Assembly (NCBI RefSeq): GCF_019112525.1
Contig: NZ_CP077800.1
Span: 3,410,001 to 3,474,000, forward strand
Direction of reading: 5' to 3'
Source: Modestobacter sp. L9-4
Lineage (GTDB): Bacteria > Actinomycetota > Actinomycetes > Mycobacteriales > Geodermatophilaceae
DNA: 64,000 nt
Below are positions 42,747 to 51,900 of this stretch, one piece after another. The position numbers were made by a program, and so were the translations under genes. Every line of letters begins with the position of its first letter. Within the stretch, counting starts at the first letter, position 1. The notes under the pieces are model-generated. The model was not told the origin of the DNA, did no database searches, and saw only the letters and a list, made by a program, of their open reading frames with translations.

Positions 42747-43892
42747 ATGGACCCGCAACATCTCGCCCGGCTCGACGACGACGGGACGACGCGCCACGGC
42801 GCCGTCCAGGCCGGTGGCCCCGCTGCCGCCCCGTCGCCCACGAGCCCCGAGGTGCCGGCGCCGGCGCCCGTCCCGACCCTCGTGCGCGGCCTCACCCGGC
42901 GCTCCCGCCGGGTGCGGAGCACCTCGCCGCTGAGCGCCGCCAGCACCTGCCCGGCCTCCGGCCGCACCGTCGACCCGGGCTCCGACAGCTGGCCGCTGGC
43001 GGTCGGCGCCACGGCGTCCGGCCGCACCGACGCGTGGCCGCTCGCCCTCGACGTCGACGCGCTGCTCGCCGCCGGGGCCGCCCGCCCGGTGGCCGAGCAG
43101 GCCGCGGTCGCCAAGGAGCCGGTGGTCGCCCACCCGGCCACCGGACGACGCCGGCACGGCAGCCGTCCGTCGCTCGGCCGCCCGCGGCTGCTGGTGACCG
43201 CAGCCCTCCTGGGCGTCGCCGGTCTGGCGCTGACCGCGGCCGGCGACCCGGTGGACGTCGCCCGCGCCGCCGACGCCGACCAGCCGGTCAGCGTCGCGTC
43301 CGAGCTGGGCCTCGTGCAGGCCGAGCAGCCCGCGCTGACCGGGGAGGTGGCGACCTCCCGCCTGCAGCAGCTGCTGGCCACCCGGGCCGAGCGCGAGGAC
43401 GAGCAGGCCGCCGCCGCCCGGGTCCAGGCCGACGCCGACCGGGTCGCCTCCGACGCCGCGGTCGCCGCCGCTGCTGCCGCCGCCGAGGCCGCGCGCCCCG
43501 AGGCCGTGCTGCCCGTGCAGGGTGCTCGGCTCACCAGCGGGTTCGGCATGCGGTGGGGGACGCTGCACGCCGGCATCGACTTCGCCGCCCCGATCGGCAC
43601 CCCCGAGTACGCCGCCATGGACGGCGTGGTCGTGCGCGCCGGAGCCGCCAGCGGGTTCGGTCTGGCCGTGTACATCCAGCACGAGAACGGTGACGTCACC
43701 GTCTACGGGCACATGCAGGAGATCCTGGTGGCCGAGGGGCAGCGCGTGCACGCCGGCGACACCATCGCGCTGCTGGGCAACCGCGGGCAGTCCACCGGGC
43801 CGCACCTGCACTTCGAGGTGCACGTCGGCGGCATCGAGGGCACCCGGGTCGACCCCGTGCCGTGGCTGCAGGAGCGCGGCGTCACCGTCTGA
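42747..43892 (+). CDS. M23-family (LytM) peptidoglycan endopeptidase-like protein
   Basis: A 381-residue protein. The first 150 residues are Pro/Ala-rich and cytoplasmic, one helix (LLVTAALLGVAGLALTAAG) crosses the membrane at about 152-170, then a coiled coil rich in Ala/Glu/Arg, and a C-terminal M23 domain with zinc ligands in HAGIDFAAP and GPHLHFEVH. Both sites are intact, so it may cut cross-links. The 276-bp upstream region has GTCAC-N5-GTTTAC (42690-42705), which weakly resembles an MtrA box; MtrA controls such wall enzymes in actinobacteria. Confidence 0.88.
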   Translation: MDPQHLARLDDDGTTRHGAVQAGGPAAAPSPTSPEVPAPAPVPTLVRGLTRRSRRVRSTSPLSAASTCPASGRTVDPGSDSWPLAVGATASGRTDAWPLALDVDALLAAGAARPVAEQAAVAKEPVVAHPATGRRRHGSRPSLGRPRLLVTAALLGVAGLALTAAGDPVDVARAADADQPVSVASELGLVQAEQPALTGEVATSRLQQLLATRAEREDEQAAAARVQADADRVASDAAVAAAAAAAEAARPEAVLPVQGARLTSGFGMRWGTLHAGIDFAAPIGTPEYAAMDGVVVRAGAASGFGLAVYIQHENGDVTVYGHMQEILVAEGQRVHAGDTIALLGNRGQSTGPHLHFEVHVGGIEGTRVDPVPWLQERGVTV

Positions 43893-43984
43893 GGGAGGAC
43901 CCCTCGCCCTTCCATCGCTCGCAGGCTCGCGGCGGGCCCCTGCGAGGGGGCCCGACCCTCGCCCCCCACTGCGGGACGAGGGTC
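43893..43984 (+). repeat. Palindromic repeat copy R4 with an extra hairpin
   Basis: Starts right after the M23 stop codon: GGGAGGACCCCTCGCCC ... CTGCGAGGGGGCCC (stem 43900-43907 with 43942-43949). It is followed by a partial second unit, GACCCTCG (43954-43961) with CGAGGGTC (43977-43984), which again contains CCCCCCACTGC, so the copy appears duplicated. Confidence 0.8.
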
Positions 43985-44032
43985 CGACCCGGGCTGGGGC
44001 GACGGCAACGGGTGGGAGATCCTGGCGTCCTG

Positions 44033-44062
44033 GTCTGACATGCGGCATCCTGCATGTCAGAC
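44033..44062. promoter_or_regulatory. 11-8-11 palindrome before the CDF metal exporter
   Basis: GTCTGACATGC (44033-44043) is the exact reverse complement of 44052-44062. It covers the first in-frame ATG (44054), which argues for translation from ATG 44087 and for a repressor or MerR-type activator site in the promoter. Confidence 0.55.
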
Positions 44063-44086
44063 GTCCGGACGGTGAGGGAGCTGGCG

Positions 44087-45028
44087 ATGGGGCACGACCA
44101 CGGTGCGGGGCACCGTCACGGGGCGGAGCACGGCTCCGGCACCGCGGCGGCCGGGCACCGGCGCCGGCTGGCCGTCGTCCTGGCCGCCACCGGCAGCGTC
44201 TTCGTCCTCGAGGTCGTCGGCGCGCTCGTCTCCGGCTCGCTGGCCCTGCTCGCCGACGCCGCCCACATGGCCACCGACGCCCTCGGCATCGGCATGGCGC
44301 TCACTGCGGTCACCCTGGCCCAGCGGCCCGCCCGCGGCCGGCGCACTTTTGGCCTGCAGCGCCTCGAGGTCCTCGCCGCGGTGGCCAACGGGCTGCTGCT
44401 GCTCGGCGTCGGGGTCTATGTCGTCGTCGAGGCCGTCCGGCGGATCGGCGACCCACCCGACATCGACTCCGGCTGGATGCTCGGTGTCGCGATCGTCGGC
44501 CTGGTCGTCAACGTCGGGTCGCTGGCGCTGCTGCACGCCAAGCAGGGGGAGTCGCTGAACACCCGCGGCGCCTACCTCGAGGTGGTCGGTGACGCGCTCG
44601 GTTCGGTGGCGGTCATCGTCGCCGCCGTCGTCATCGCCACCACGGGCTGGACCGGCGCGGACGTCGTCGCCTCGCTCGCCGTGGGCGCCCTCGTGCTCCC
44701 GCGGGCCTGGTCGCTGCTGCGCGAGGCGCTCGACGTGCTGCTCGAGGCCGCCCCCCGCGGCGTCGACCTGGACGACGTCCGGGTGCACGTGCTCGGCGTC
44801 CCCGGCGTCCTGGCGGTGCACGACCTGCACGCCTGGACCATCACCTCGGGGCTGCCCGTGCTGTCGGCGCACGTGGTAGTGCACGACGACGTCCTGGCGG
44901 AGGGGCACGGTGGCCGGGTGCTCGACGCCCTGTCCGCGTGCCTGGGCGGCCACTTCGACCTCTCCCACTGCACCTTCCAGCTCGAGTCGCCCGCGCACCG
45001 CGGCCACGAGTCGCCCGTCCACGAGTGA
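44087..45028 (+). CDS. Cation diffusion facilitator (Zn/Co/Cd exporter, CzcD-like)
   Basis: A 313-residue CDF exporter. A His-rich N-terminus (GHDHGAGHRHGAEHG) precedes six membrane helices. The metal site is visible as LLADAAHMATDALG in helix 2 and YLEVVGDALGS in helix 5, the CzcD/ZnT pattern (HxxxD twice is here A-H-x3-D and E-x3-D). The cytoplasmic C-terminal domain has VHDLHAWTITSG. ATG 44087 has GAGGGAG 6 nt upstream and leaves the palindrome at 44033-44062 untranslated. Expression is likely metal-induced. Confidence 0.9.
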   Translation: MGHDHGAGHRHGAEHGSGTAAAGHRRRLAVVLAATGSVFVLEVVGALVSGSLALLADAAHMATDALGIGMALTAVTLAQRPARGRRTFGLQRLEVLAAVANGLLLLGVGVYVVVEAVRRIGDPPDIDSGWMLGVAIVGLVVNVGSLALLHAKQGESLNTRGAYLEVVGDALGSVAVIVAAVVIATTGWTGADVVASLAVGALVLPRAWSLLREALDVLLEAAPRGVDLDDVRVHVLGVPGVLAVHDLHAWTITSGLPVLSAHVVVHDDVLAEGHGGRVLDALSACLGGHFDLSHCTFQLESPAHRGHESPVHE

Positions 45029-45066
45029 CGGACGCCCGCCTCCCCGAGGGGGAGACGGGCGTCCGT
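45028..45066 (+). terminator. Terminator of the CDF gene
   Basis: Arms 45028-45045 and 45049-45066 pair with one mismatch (11 + 6 bp) and a 3-nt loop, starting at the last base of the stop codon. Confidence 0.8.
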
Positions 45067-45070
45067 TCTC

Positions 45071-45130
45071 GGCCCCCTCGCAGGGCCCCGCCACGAGCGT
45101 GCGAGTGGTGGGGGGCGCGGGGGTCCTTCC
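45071..45130 (-). repeat. Palindromic repeat copy R5
   Basis: Read on the minus strand it follows the MFS stop codon immediately: GGAAGGACCCCCGCGCCCCC ... CCTGCGAGGGGGCC, the same position and orientation relative to its gene as R1. Confidence 0.8.
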
Positions 45131-46651
45131 TCAGCCGGCGTGCACCGGGGCGTCGGTGGGCAGGTCGTCCTTGGTGGCCTTGATCAGCACCGCGGAGACC
45201 ACCGCACCGATGAGCAGCAGGACGGCGGCCCAGGTGAAGGCGGTCGTGTAACCGGAGACCTGCGCCTCCAGCCCGGCGACCGGGTCCTGCTCGGTGGCCG
45301 GGCGGTCGGTCAGCGCCGCGGTGATGGCGCCCACCGACAGCGTGGCCAGCAGCGCCGTCCCGATGGAGGCACCGATCTGCTGGACCGCCTGCAGCACCGC
45401 GCTCGCCGCACCCGCGTCGTGCGCCCCGATCCCGACGAGGGCCAGGTTCGACAGCGGCACGAAGGTGAAGCCCAGACCCAGGCCCAGCAGCAGCTGGCCG
45501 GGGAAGGGGATCGCCCAGAACGAGGAGCCGACGTCCAGGAAGGACAGCAGGAACAGGCCACCCGCGGCGAGCAGGCCACCGAGCACCATCAGCGGCTTCG
45601 GGCCGATCTTGGGCACCAGGGCGCTGGCCACGCCCGCGGCGATGAGCACACCGAGGGTGGTGGGCAGCGAGGCGAACCCGGTCGCGACCGGGGTGTAGCC
45701 CAGCACCTCCTGGAAGTACAGGCTCAGGAAGAAGAACGACCCGATGAGCCCGGCACCGACCAGCGTCGAGGTCAGGTAGGCCCCGCCCCGGTTGCGGTCG
45801 AGCACCAGCCGCATCGGCAGCAGCGGGTTGCGCACCTTGAACTCGACGACGACGAACGCGGCGACCAGCACCAGGCCGATGAGGATGAAGGTCAGCGCGG
45901 TGCCGTTCGCCCAGGCGTTCTCCGCCGGGTCCTCCTGCGAGGCCTGCGCCACCTTGGTGAACCCGTAGACCAGCGAGGCGAGGCCGACCGTCACCAGCAC
46001 CGCACCCGGGACGTCGTAGCTCGCGTCACCGGGGGCCTTGCTCTCCGGCACGATCCGGATCGCGGCCAGGACGGCGAACAGCGCCACCGGCACGTTGACC
46101 CAGAAGCACCAGCGCCAGTCGGCGTACTCGGTGAGCACCCCGCCCAGCAGCAGGCCCACCGCGGACCCACCGCCGGCGATCGCGCCGTAGACGGCGAAGG
46201 CCTTGGCCCGCTCGGCGGCGTCGGTGAACAGGACGGTCAGCAGGGCCAGCGACGCCGGGCCGAGGAGGGCACCGAAGGCGCCCTGCAGCGCGCGGGCGGC
46301 GAACAGCATCTCCTCGTTGACCGCCAGGCCGCCGATGGCCGAGGCGATCGCGAAGCCGACGGCGCCGACCAGGTAGGTGCGCTTGCGGCCCCAGAAGTCG
46401 GCGATCCGGCCGCCGAGCAGGAGCAGCCCGCCGAAGGTCAGGGTGTAGGCAGTGACGATCCACTGCTGGTTGGCGGCGCTGATCTCCAGGTCGGTCGAGA
46501 CCGCCGGCAGCGCGATGTTCACGATGGTCGCGTCGAGCACGATCATCAGCACCGTCACGGCGATGACGCCCAGCGCCAGCCACCGCTTCGGGTAGGGCTC
46601 GTCGCCCAGGACGGGGCCGGAGCCCGGGGACTGTGGGGTGGAGCTGCTCAC
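45131..46651 (-). CDS. MFS drug exporter, 14-helix DHA2 family
   Basis: A 506-residue transporter with 14 predicted helices. The DHA2 motifs LDATIVNIALPAVSTDL (helix 1) and GRIADFWGRKRTYLVG (loop 2-3) are clear, with RALQGAFGALLGPASLALL. Relatives export antibiotics, dyes or quaternary amines by proton antiport. The GTG at 46651 has AAGGA upstream and starts a normal cytoplasmic N-terminus. It is divergent from the phosphoesterase gene at 46730, with no regulator gene adjacent. Confidence 0.9.
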   Translation of the reverse strand: MSSSTPQSPGSGPVLGDEPYPKRWLALGVIAVTVLMIVLDATIVNIALPAVSTDLEISAANQQWIVTAYTLTFGGLLLLGGRIADFWGRKRTYLVGAVGFAIASAIGGLAVNEEMLFAARALQGAFGALLGPASLALLTVLFTDAAERAKAFAVYGAIAGGGSAVGLLLGGVLTEYADWRWCFWVNVPVALFAVLAAIRIVPESKAPGDASYDVPGAVLVTVGLASLVYGFTKVAQASQEDPAENAWANGTALTFILIGLVLVAAFVVVEFKVRNPLLPMRLVLDRNRGGAYLTSTLVGAGLIGSFFFLSLYFQEVLGYTPVATGFASLPTTLGVLIAAGVASALVPKIGPKPLMVLGGLLAAGGLFLLSFLDVGSSFWAIPFPGQLLLGLGLGFTFVPLSNLALVGIGAHDAGAASAVLQAVQQIGASIGTALLATLSVGAITAALTDRPATEQDPVAGLEAQVSGYTTAFTWAAVLLLIGAVVSAVLIKATKDDLPTDAPVHAG

Positions 46652-46729
46652 GTGGGTCCTTCGATCGTGGTCCGGGCCGGCGGTGTCGTCGGCCGATGGT
46701 CGAACGTAGCGAACTGCGACGATGCCGAC

Positions 46730-47242
46730 GTGCCGATCTCCGTGGTGTTCCTCTCCGACACCCACGTGCCCAAGCGGGCCCGCGACCTCCCGGCCGCACT
46801 GTGGCAGCACGTCGAGGACGCCGACGTCGTCGTGCACGCCGGCGACTGGGTCGACGTGGCGCTGCTCGACGAGCTGGAGCAGCGGTCCCGGCGACTGGTG
46901 GGGGTGTACGGCAACAACGACCACGGCGCGCTGCGCGAGCGGCTGCCGGAGGTGGCCCGGGTGGAGCTGGCGGGCCTGCGGGTCGCCGTCGTCCACGAGA
47001 CCGGGGCGGCCGCGGGTCGGGAGCGCCGGTGTGCCGAGCGGTTCCCCGACACCGACCTCCTGGTGTTCGGGCACAGCCACATCCCCTGGGACACCAGAGC
47101 GCCCGGCGGGCTCCGGCTGCTCAACCCGGGATCACCCACCGACCGGCGCCGGCAACCGCACGCCACGTACCTCACCGCGGTCCTGGACGGCGGCCGGATC
47201 GAGGAGCTCACCCTGCACCGGCTGCCGGTGCGCACCCGATGA
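46730..47242 (+). CDS. YfcE/MJ0936-type metallophosphoesterase
   Basis: A 170-residue calcineurin-like phosphoesterase with all metal motifs: SDTHVP, HAGDWVD, GNNDHG, VVHETG and FGHSHIP. The short form of the family hydrolyses phosphodiesters such as bis-pNPP in vitro; the natural substrate is unknown. Starts GTG 46730 and overlaps the next gene by 4 bases (ATGA at 47239-47242). Confidence 0.9.
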   Translation: MPISVVFLSDTHVPKRARDLPAALWQHVEDADVVVHAGDWVDVALLDELEQRSRRLVGVYGNNDHGALRERLPEVARVELAGLRVAVVHETGAAAGRERRCAERFPDTDLLVFGHSHIPWDTRAPGGLRLLNPGSPTDRRRQPHATYLTAVLDGGRIEELTLHRLPVRTR

Positions 47243-48099
47243 CGCTGCCGGAGCTGCCGGCCGCCGCGGTCGGCGTGCTGGCCTGCCCGGTCTGCCGTCA
47301 GGGCCTGGTCGTCGACGGGTCCGGGTTGCGCTGCCCCGCCGGGCACGCGTTCGACCGTGCCCGGCAGGGTCACGTGACGTTGCTCCCGGCAGGTGGCAGC
47401 CCGCACGCCGGTGACTCCGCGGCGATGGTGGCCGACCGGGCCGACTTCCTCGCCGCCGGGCACTACGCGGGCATCACCGCCGCACTCGCCGACGCGGTGC
47501 TCGCCGGTCCGCCGCCCGGCACGCTGCTCGACCTCGGCGGCGGCACCGGGGCGCACCTGGCCGGCGTGCTCGACCGGGCGCCGGACGCCGTCGGCGTGGT
47601 GCTGGACGCCTCGCGGTACGCGGCCCGCCGAGCGGCGCGGGCGCACCCGCGGGCGATGGCGGTGGTGGCGGACTCCTGGGCGGGGTGGCCCGTGCGGGAC
47701 GCGGTCCTGGACCGGGTCCTCGTGGTCTTCGCGCCCCGCAACGGCGCGGAGACCGCCCGCGTGCTCGCACCGGAGGGCCGGCTGGTCGTGGTGACCCCGG
47801 CCGCCGACCACCTCGCCGAGCTCGTCGGACCACTGGGCCTGCTCACCGTGGACCCGGCCAAGGCCGACCGGCTGTCGGCGGCGCTGGAGCCGCACCTGGA
47901 GCCGGTGGCCTCCGTGGTCCACCGGGAGGTGCTGGCCCTCGACCACGCCGCGGTGCGCACGCTGGTCGGTATGGGCCCGCACGCCCGGCACCTGGCCGAG
48001 GGGGAGCTGGCCGGCCGGGTGGCCGGGCTGCCCGGGACCGTGCCGGTCACCGTGGCGGTCGACGTCAGCACCTGGCGGGTCGGCCGCGGCGGACGGTGA
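47239..48099 (+). CDS. RlmA-like 23S rRNA (guanine-N1) methyltransferase
   Basis: A 286-residue methyltransferase with an N-terminal zinc finger (ACPVCRQG and LRCPAGHAFD: three Cys and a His) then QGHVTLLP, the RlmA hallmark, and the SAM site LLDLGGGTGAHLAG. RlmA(I) methylates G745 and RlmA(II)/TlrB methylates G748 of 23S rRNA; TlrB-type enzymes affect tylosin susceptibility. Which base is modified here cannot be told. Coupled to the phosphoesterase gene. Confidence 0.88.
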   Translation: MTLPELPAAAVGVLACPVCRQGLVVDGSGLRCPAGHAFDRARQGHVTLLPAGGSPHAGDSAAMVADRADFLAAGHYAGITAALADAVLAGPPPGTLLDLGGGTGAHLAGVLDRAPDAVGVVLDASRYAARRAARAHPRAMAVVADSWAGWPVRDAVLDRVLVVFAPRNGAETARVLAPEGRLVVVTPAADHLAELVGPLGLLTVDPAKADRLSAALEPHLEPVASVVHREVLALDHAAVRTLVGMGPHARHLAEGELAGRVAGLPGTVPVTVAVDVSTWRVGRGGR

Positions 48100-48114
48100 C
48101 CGGGCGTGGACGCG

Positions 48115-48151
48115 CGACGAGGGCCCAGCCGGATCGGCTGGGCCCTCGTCG
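48115..48151. terminator. Perfect 16-bp bidirectional terminator
   Basis: Arms 48115-48130 and 48136-48151 are exact reverse complements with a 5-nt loop, between convergent stops at 48099 and 48184. Confidence 0.85.
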
Positions 48152-48183
48152 GGTGGTGCGGTGCCCGCGGTGCGGGCCGTGCG

Positions 48184-48459
48184 TCAGCGGGTGACGCGGC
48201 GCCGGCTGCCGGTCGCGAGCACGTAGACGAACAGCACGAGGATGGCGCCGAGGATCGAGGCCCACCAGCCACCGGGCCGGAACTCCAGGTTGCCGTTCGC
48301 GATCAGGTTGTAGATGCCGTTGCCGACGACGGAGCCGATGAGCCCCAGGACGAGGGTGGCGACGATGCCGAGGTCCTGCTTGCCGGGGACCACGGCGCGG
48401 GCGATCAGTCCGGCGATGAAGCCGATGACGATCGTCAGAAGGATTCCACCAAGGCTCAT
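48184..48459 (-). CDS. GlsB/YeaQ/YmgE family stress membrane protein
   Basis: A 91-residue, three-helix membrane protein of the transglycosylase-associated (GlsB/YeaQ) family: GGILLTIVIGFIAGLIARAVVPG, then LGLIGSVVGNGIYN, and a third helix before a basic tail. Linked to general stress in other bacteria. A 21-bp palindrome (48494-48514) and a SigF-like promoter lie upstream, in keeping with a stress role. Confidence 0.88.
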   Translation of the reverse strand: MSLGGILLTIVIGFIAGLIARAVVPGKQDLGIVATLVLGLIGSVVGNGIYNLIANGNLEFRPGGWWASILGAILVLFVYVLATGSRRRVTR

Positions 48460-48493
48460 GTGAGACCTCCTGTGCCTGACGGCCGTGGCCGTC

Positions 48494-48514
48494 GTGCGCT
48501 GGACTGTCCAGCGC
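48494..48514. promoter_or_regulatory. 21-bp palindrome upstream of the GlsB-like gene
   Basis: Perfect 9-bp arms with a 3-nt spacer, 35 bp before the start codon at 48459. It could be a repressor operator or an mRNA hairpin in the leader. Confidence 0.4.
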
Positions 48515-48746
48515 AAGATCATCGGTGCCCGACGGCCGCGGTCCACAAACGCGTCGACCGTCACGGCTCGGTCTCGGAACCGGCGGGTCCGGCGCCGTGT
48601 CCCCACCCACCGCCACGGCCCTGACCAGCGCGGCGGCGGCGATCGGTGGTGCACGATCTTGTGGCCACGACACCGTCTCCGGCGCGCCGTGCGGGGCGCG
48701 CCGCACCGACTCCCCAACCCGCCGTGTCAAGCCCCGCAGGACCGTC

Positions 48747-48758
48747 TAAGCTCCGGTC
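48747..48758 (+). promoter_or_regulatory. Leaderless promoter -10 (ctaD)
   Basis: TAAGCT at 48747-48752 is followed by 6 nt and the GTG at 48759; a GTGTCA -35-like element lies 17 nt upstream. Confidence 0.5.
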
Positions 48759-50519
48759 GTGACGATCGCACCCGCCCCGATCGTGAGCCGGCCCAGCCCG
48801 GCACACGAGGCCGAGAAGGGCTCGCGGCTCCTCGGACTGCTCCGCACCACGGACCACAAGACCATCGGCCTGATGTACACCACGGTGGCGTTCATCTGGT
48901 TCTTCGTCGGCGGGTTCATGGCCCTGCTGATGCGCGGTGAGCTGGCCCGGCCCGAGCTGCAGTTCCTCTCGCCCGAGCAGTACAACCAGCTGGTCACGAT
49001 GCACGGCACGATCATGCTGCTGTTCTTCGCGACGCCCATGTTCTTCGCCTTCGCGAACCTGATCATGCCGCTGCAGCTCGGTGCGCCCGACGTCGCCTTC
49101 CCCCGGCTGAACGCCTTCTCCTTCTGGCTGTTCTTCTTCGGCTCGGCGATCGCGGTCTCCGGCTTCCTGACCCCCGGTGGTGCCGCCGACTTCGGCTGGT
49201 ACGCCTACACCCCGCTGTCGACCGGGGCGCACAGCCCGGGCGCCGGTGGTGACCTCTGGATCGCCGGCCTGGCCGTCAGTGGTCTGGGCACGATCCTCGG
49301 TGGCGTCAATTTCATCGCCACGATCATCTGCCTGCGCGCACCGGGTCTGACGATGTTCCGGATGTCGATCTTCACCTGGGCGTCGCTGGTCACCAGCATC
49401 CTGGTCCTGCTCGCCTTCCCGATCCTGACCGCCGCGCTGATGGCGCTGCTGGCCGACCGGCACCTGGGTGCGCAGATCTTCACCGCCGCGAACGGCGGGC
49501 CGATGCTGTGGCAGCACCTCTTCTGGTTCTTCGGTCACCCCGAGGTCTACATCATCGCGTTGCCGTTCTTCGGCATCATCAGCGAGGTCATCCCGGTCTT
49601 CAGCCGCAAGCCGCTGTTCGGCTACAAGGGCATGGTCTTCGCGCTGATCGCGATCACCGCCCTGTCGCTCGCGGTGTGGGCGCACCACATGTTCGCCACC
49701 GGCGCGGTGCTGCTGCCGTTCTTCGCCTTCCTGACGTACCTGATCGCCGTCCCGACCGGCATCAAGTTCTTCAACTGGATCGGCACGATGTGGCGCGGCC
49801 AGCTCACCTTCGAGACGCCGATGCTGTTCGCGGTCGGCTTCCTCATCACCTTCCTGCTCGGTGGTCTGACCGGTGTCCTGCTGGCCAGCCCGCCGCTGGA
49901 CTGGCACGTCAACGACAGCTACTTCGTCGTGGCGCACTTCCACTACGTCGTCTTCGGCACCGTGGTGTTCGCCGCCTACTCGGGCCTGTACTTCTGGTTC
50001 CCGAAGCTGTGCGGCCGCATGATGGACGAGAAGATCGGCAAGCTGCACTTCTGGCTGACCTTCATCGGCTTCCACGCCACGTTCCTCATCCAGCACTGGC
50101 TGGGCAACGAGGGCATGCCGCGTCGCTACGCCGACTACCTGCCGACCGACGGTGGCGGGTCGTTCACCACGATGCACACGATCTCCACGATCGGTTCGTT
50201 CATCCTGGGTGCCTCGGTGATCCCCTTCGTCTACAACGTCGTCAAGTCGTGGAAGCACGGCCGGCTGGCGCTGCGGGACGACCCCTGGGGCCACGGCAAC
50301 TCGCTGGAGTGGGCCACGTCCTCTCCGCCGCCGCGGCACAACTTCACCGAGATCCCGCGGATCCGCTCGGAGCGCCCGGCGTTCGAGCTGCACTACCCGC
50401 ACCTGCGGGACCGGATGGAGATGGAGGCCCACGCGGGCAAGGGCCACGGGCCCTACGCCGGCGAGGCCGGTCTCACCGGTGGCAGCCGAGCAGGCGCCAA
50501 CGACAAGGACCCGACCTGA
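48759..50519 (+). CDS. ctaD: Cytochrome c oxidase subunit I
   Basis: The 586-residue catalytic subunit of the aa3-type terminal oxidase in the cytoplasmic membrane. Twelve helices; heme a ligand His in [12 protein letters not shown], CuB/heme a3 site in [17 protein letters not shown] (His-Tyr pair), HH in [11 protein letters not shown], and the heme a/a3 His pair in [12 protein letters not shown]-channel Lys is in FGYKGMVF. The C-terminal 70 residues are hydrophilic, as in actinobacteria. Starts GTG 48759. serB follows, the same order as in mycobacteria (serB2 beside ctaD). Confidence 0.97.
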   Translation: MTIAPAPIVSRPSPAHEAEKGSRLLGLLRTTDHKTIGLMYTTVAFIWFFVGGFMALLMRGELARPELQFLSPEQYNQLVTMHGTIMLLFFATPMFFAFANLIMPLQLGAPDVAFPRLNAFSFWLFFFGSAIAVSGFLTPGGAADFGWYAYTPLSTGAHSPGAGGDLWIAGLAVSGLGTILGGVNFIATIICLRAPGLTMFRMSIFTWASLVTSILVLLAFPILTAALMALLADRHLGAQIFTAANGGPMLWQHLFWFFGHPEVYIIALPFFGIISEVIPVFSRKPLFGYKGMVFALIAITALSLAVWAHHMFATGAVLLPFFAFLTYLIAVPTGIKFFNWIGTMWRGQLTFETPMLFAVGFLITFLLGGLTGVLLASPPLDWHVNDSYFVVAHFHYVVFGTVVFAAYSGLYFWFPKLCGRMMDEKIGKLHFWLTFIGFHATFLIQHWLGNEGMPRRYADYLPTDGGGSFTTMHTISTIGSFILGASVIPFVYNVVKSWKHGRLALRDDPWGHGNSLEWATSSPPPRHNFTEIPRIRSERPAFELHYPHLRDRMEMEAHAGKGHGPYAGEAGLTGGSRAGANDKDPT

Positions 50520-50536
50520 TCGGTCGGACCAGCACA

Positions 50537-50573
50537 GGAACGCCCCGTCGGCCACTGGCCGGCGGGGCGTTCC
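50537..50573 (+). terminator. Terminator of ctaD
   Basis: Arms 50537-50552 and 50558-50573 form a 16-bp stem with one G-U pair and a 5-nt loop, 17 bp after the stop codon. Confidence 0.8.
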
Positions 50574-50643
50574 CGTGTCCGGGGCCGGTCCACCCGCGCA
50601 GGGTCCCCGCCCCGGTGCGCGGCCGGTCCGGCACGATGACCGC

Positions 50644-51897
50644 GTGACCGACCGCGCCGCCGCCCCCGCGCCGACCGACCTCCTCGACGCCTCGGCCGAG
50701 CCCGGCCCCGAGGGGGCGCTGCTGACCGTCACCGGAGCCGACCGGCCGGGGGTGACCGCCACCCTCTTCGCCGCACTGGAGGGGCTGGGCGCGGAGGTCG
50801 TCGAGGTGGTCGACGTCGAGCAGGTGGTGGTGCACGGCCAGCTGGTGCTCGGGGTGGTGGTGCGCGGTCCGGGCGCCGCTGCGGCCGGGCCGCTCGCCGG
50901 GCGGCTGGCCGCCACGGCCGCACAGGTGGCCCACGCGACCGGCATGACCGTGACCGTCGAGCCGGCCACCGCGACCGTGGCGCCCGAGCGCGGGCCCCGC
51001 CACCACGTGACCGTGCTGGGCCGGCCCGTGCCGCCGGCCGCGGTCGCCGGCGCCGCGCACGCCATCGCCGAGGTCGGCGGCAACATCGAGGCAGTCCGCC
51101 GGCTGTCGGACTACCCGGTCACCAGCTTCGAGCTCACCGTCTCCGGCGCCGGGTCGACGGAGCTGCGCACCGCTCTCGGTGCGGTGGCCGCCCGCACCGG
51201 CACCGACGTCGCGGTCGAGCAGGCGGGCCTGGTGCGCCGGAGCAAGCGGCTGATCGTGCTCGACGTCGACTCGACCCTGGTGCGCGGCGAGGTCATCGAC
51301 GAGCTCGCCGCGCGTGCCGGCCGGGCCGAGGAGGTCGCCGGGATCACCGCGGCGGCGATGAACGGCGAGCTGGACTTCGAGCAGTCGCTGCGGGCCCGGG
51401 TCGCCCTGCTGGCCGGCCTGCCCGTCGGCGTCCTGGACGAGGTGCGCGAGCAGCTGGTGCTCACCCCGGGGGCGCGCACACTGATCCGCACCCTGCAACG
51501 ACTGGGCTTCCGGTGCGGGATCGTCAGCGGTGGGTTCACGCAGATCACCGACCCGCTCGCCGAGGCGCTGGGGCTGGACTTCGCCGCCGCCAACACCCTG
51601 GAGGTCGCCGACGGGCGGCTCACCGGCGGGCTGGTGGGGGAGATCGTCGACCGGGCGGGCAAGGCCCGGGCCCTGGCCCGGTTCGCGGCCGCATACGGCA
51701 TCCCGCTGGAGCAGACCGTGGCCGTGGGCGACGGCGCCAACGACCTGGACATGCTGGCCGCCGCCGGCCTGGGCATCGCCTTCAACGCCAAGCCCGTGGT
51801 CCGCGAGCAGGCCAACGCGGCGCTGAACCAGCCCTACCTGGACGCGGTGCTGCAGGTGCTCGGCTTCACCCGCGACGAGGTGCTCGACGCGGGCTGA
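50644..51897 (+). CDS. serB: Phosphoserine phosphatase SerB with two ACT domains
   Basis: A 417-residue SerB, which makes serine from phosphoserine. Residues about 25-105 (LLTVTGADRPGVTATLFAAL) and 115-190 (HHVTVLGRPVPPAAVAG) are two ACT regulatory domains; the HAD catalytic domain follows with DVDSTLVRGEVIDELA (nucleophile Asp), GIVSGGFTQI, and VAVGDGANDLDML. The same double-ACT layout is known from mycobacterial SerB2, where ACT domains bind serine. The GTG at 50644 starts just before the first ACT domain. Confidence 0.95.
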   Translation: MTDRAAAPAPTDLLDASAEPGPEGALLTVTGADRPGVTATLFAALEGLGAEVVEVVDVEQVVVHGQLVLGVVVRGPGAAAAGPLAGRLAATAAQVAHATGMTVTVEPATATVAPERGPRHHVTVLGRPVPPAAVAGAAHAIAEVGGNIEAVRRLSDYPVTSFELTVSGAGSTELRTALGAVAARTGTDVAVEQAGLVRRSKRLIVLDVDSTLVRGEVIDELAARAGRAEEVAGITAAAMNGELDFEQSLRARVALLAGLPVGVLDEVREQLVLTPGARTLIRTLQRLGFRCGIVSGGFTQITDPLAEALGLDFAAANTLEVADGRLTGGLVGEIVDRAGKARALARFAAAYGIPLEQTVAVGDGANDLDMLAAAGLGIAFNAKPVVREQANAALNQPYLDAVLQVLGFTRDEVLDAG

Positions 51898-51900
51898 GGG

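Larger units (their letters stand above)
48460..48758. other. Divergent control region between the GlsB-like gene and ctaD
   Basis: No gene seen. On the minus strand GTTT (48546-48549) and GGGCAC (48524-48529), 16 nt apart, resemble a SigF/sigma-B promoter for the GlsB-like gene. The perfect palindrome TGCGCTGGA-N3-TCCAGCGCA lies at 48494-48514, just downstream of the expected transcription start. The ctaD promoter is at the right end. Confidence 0.45.
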
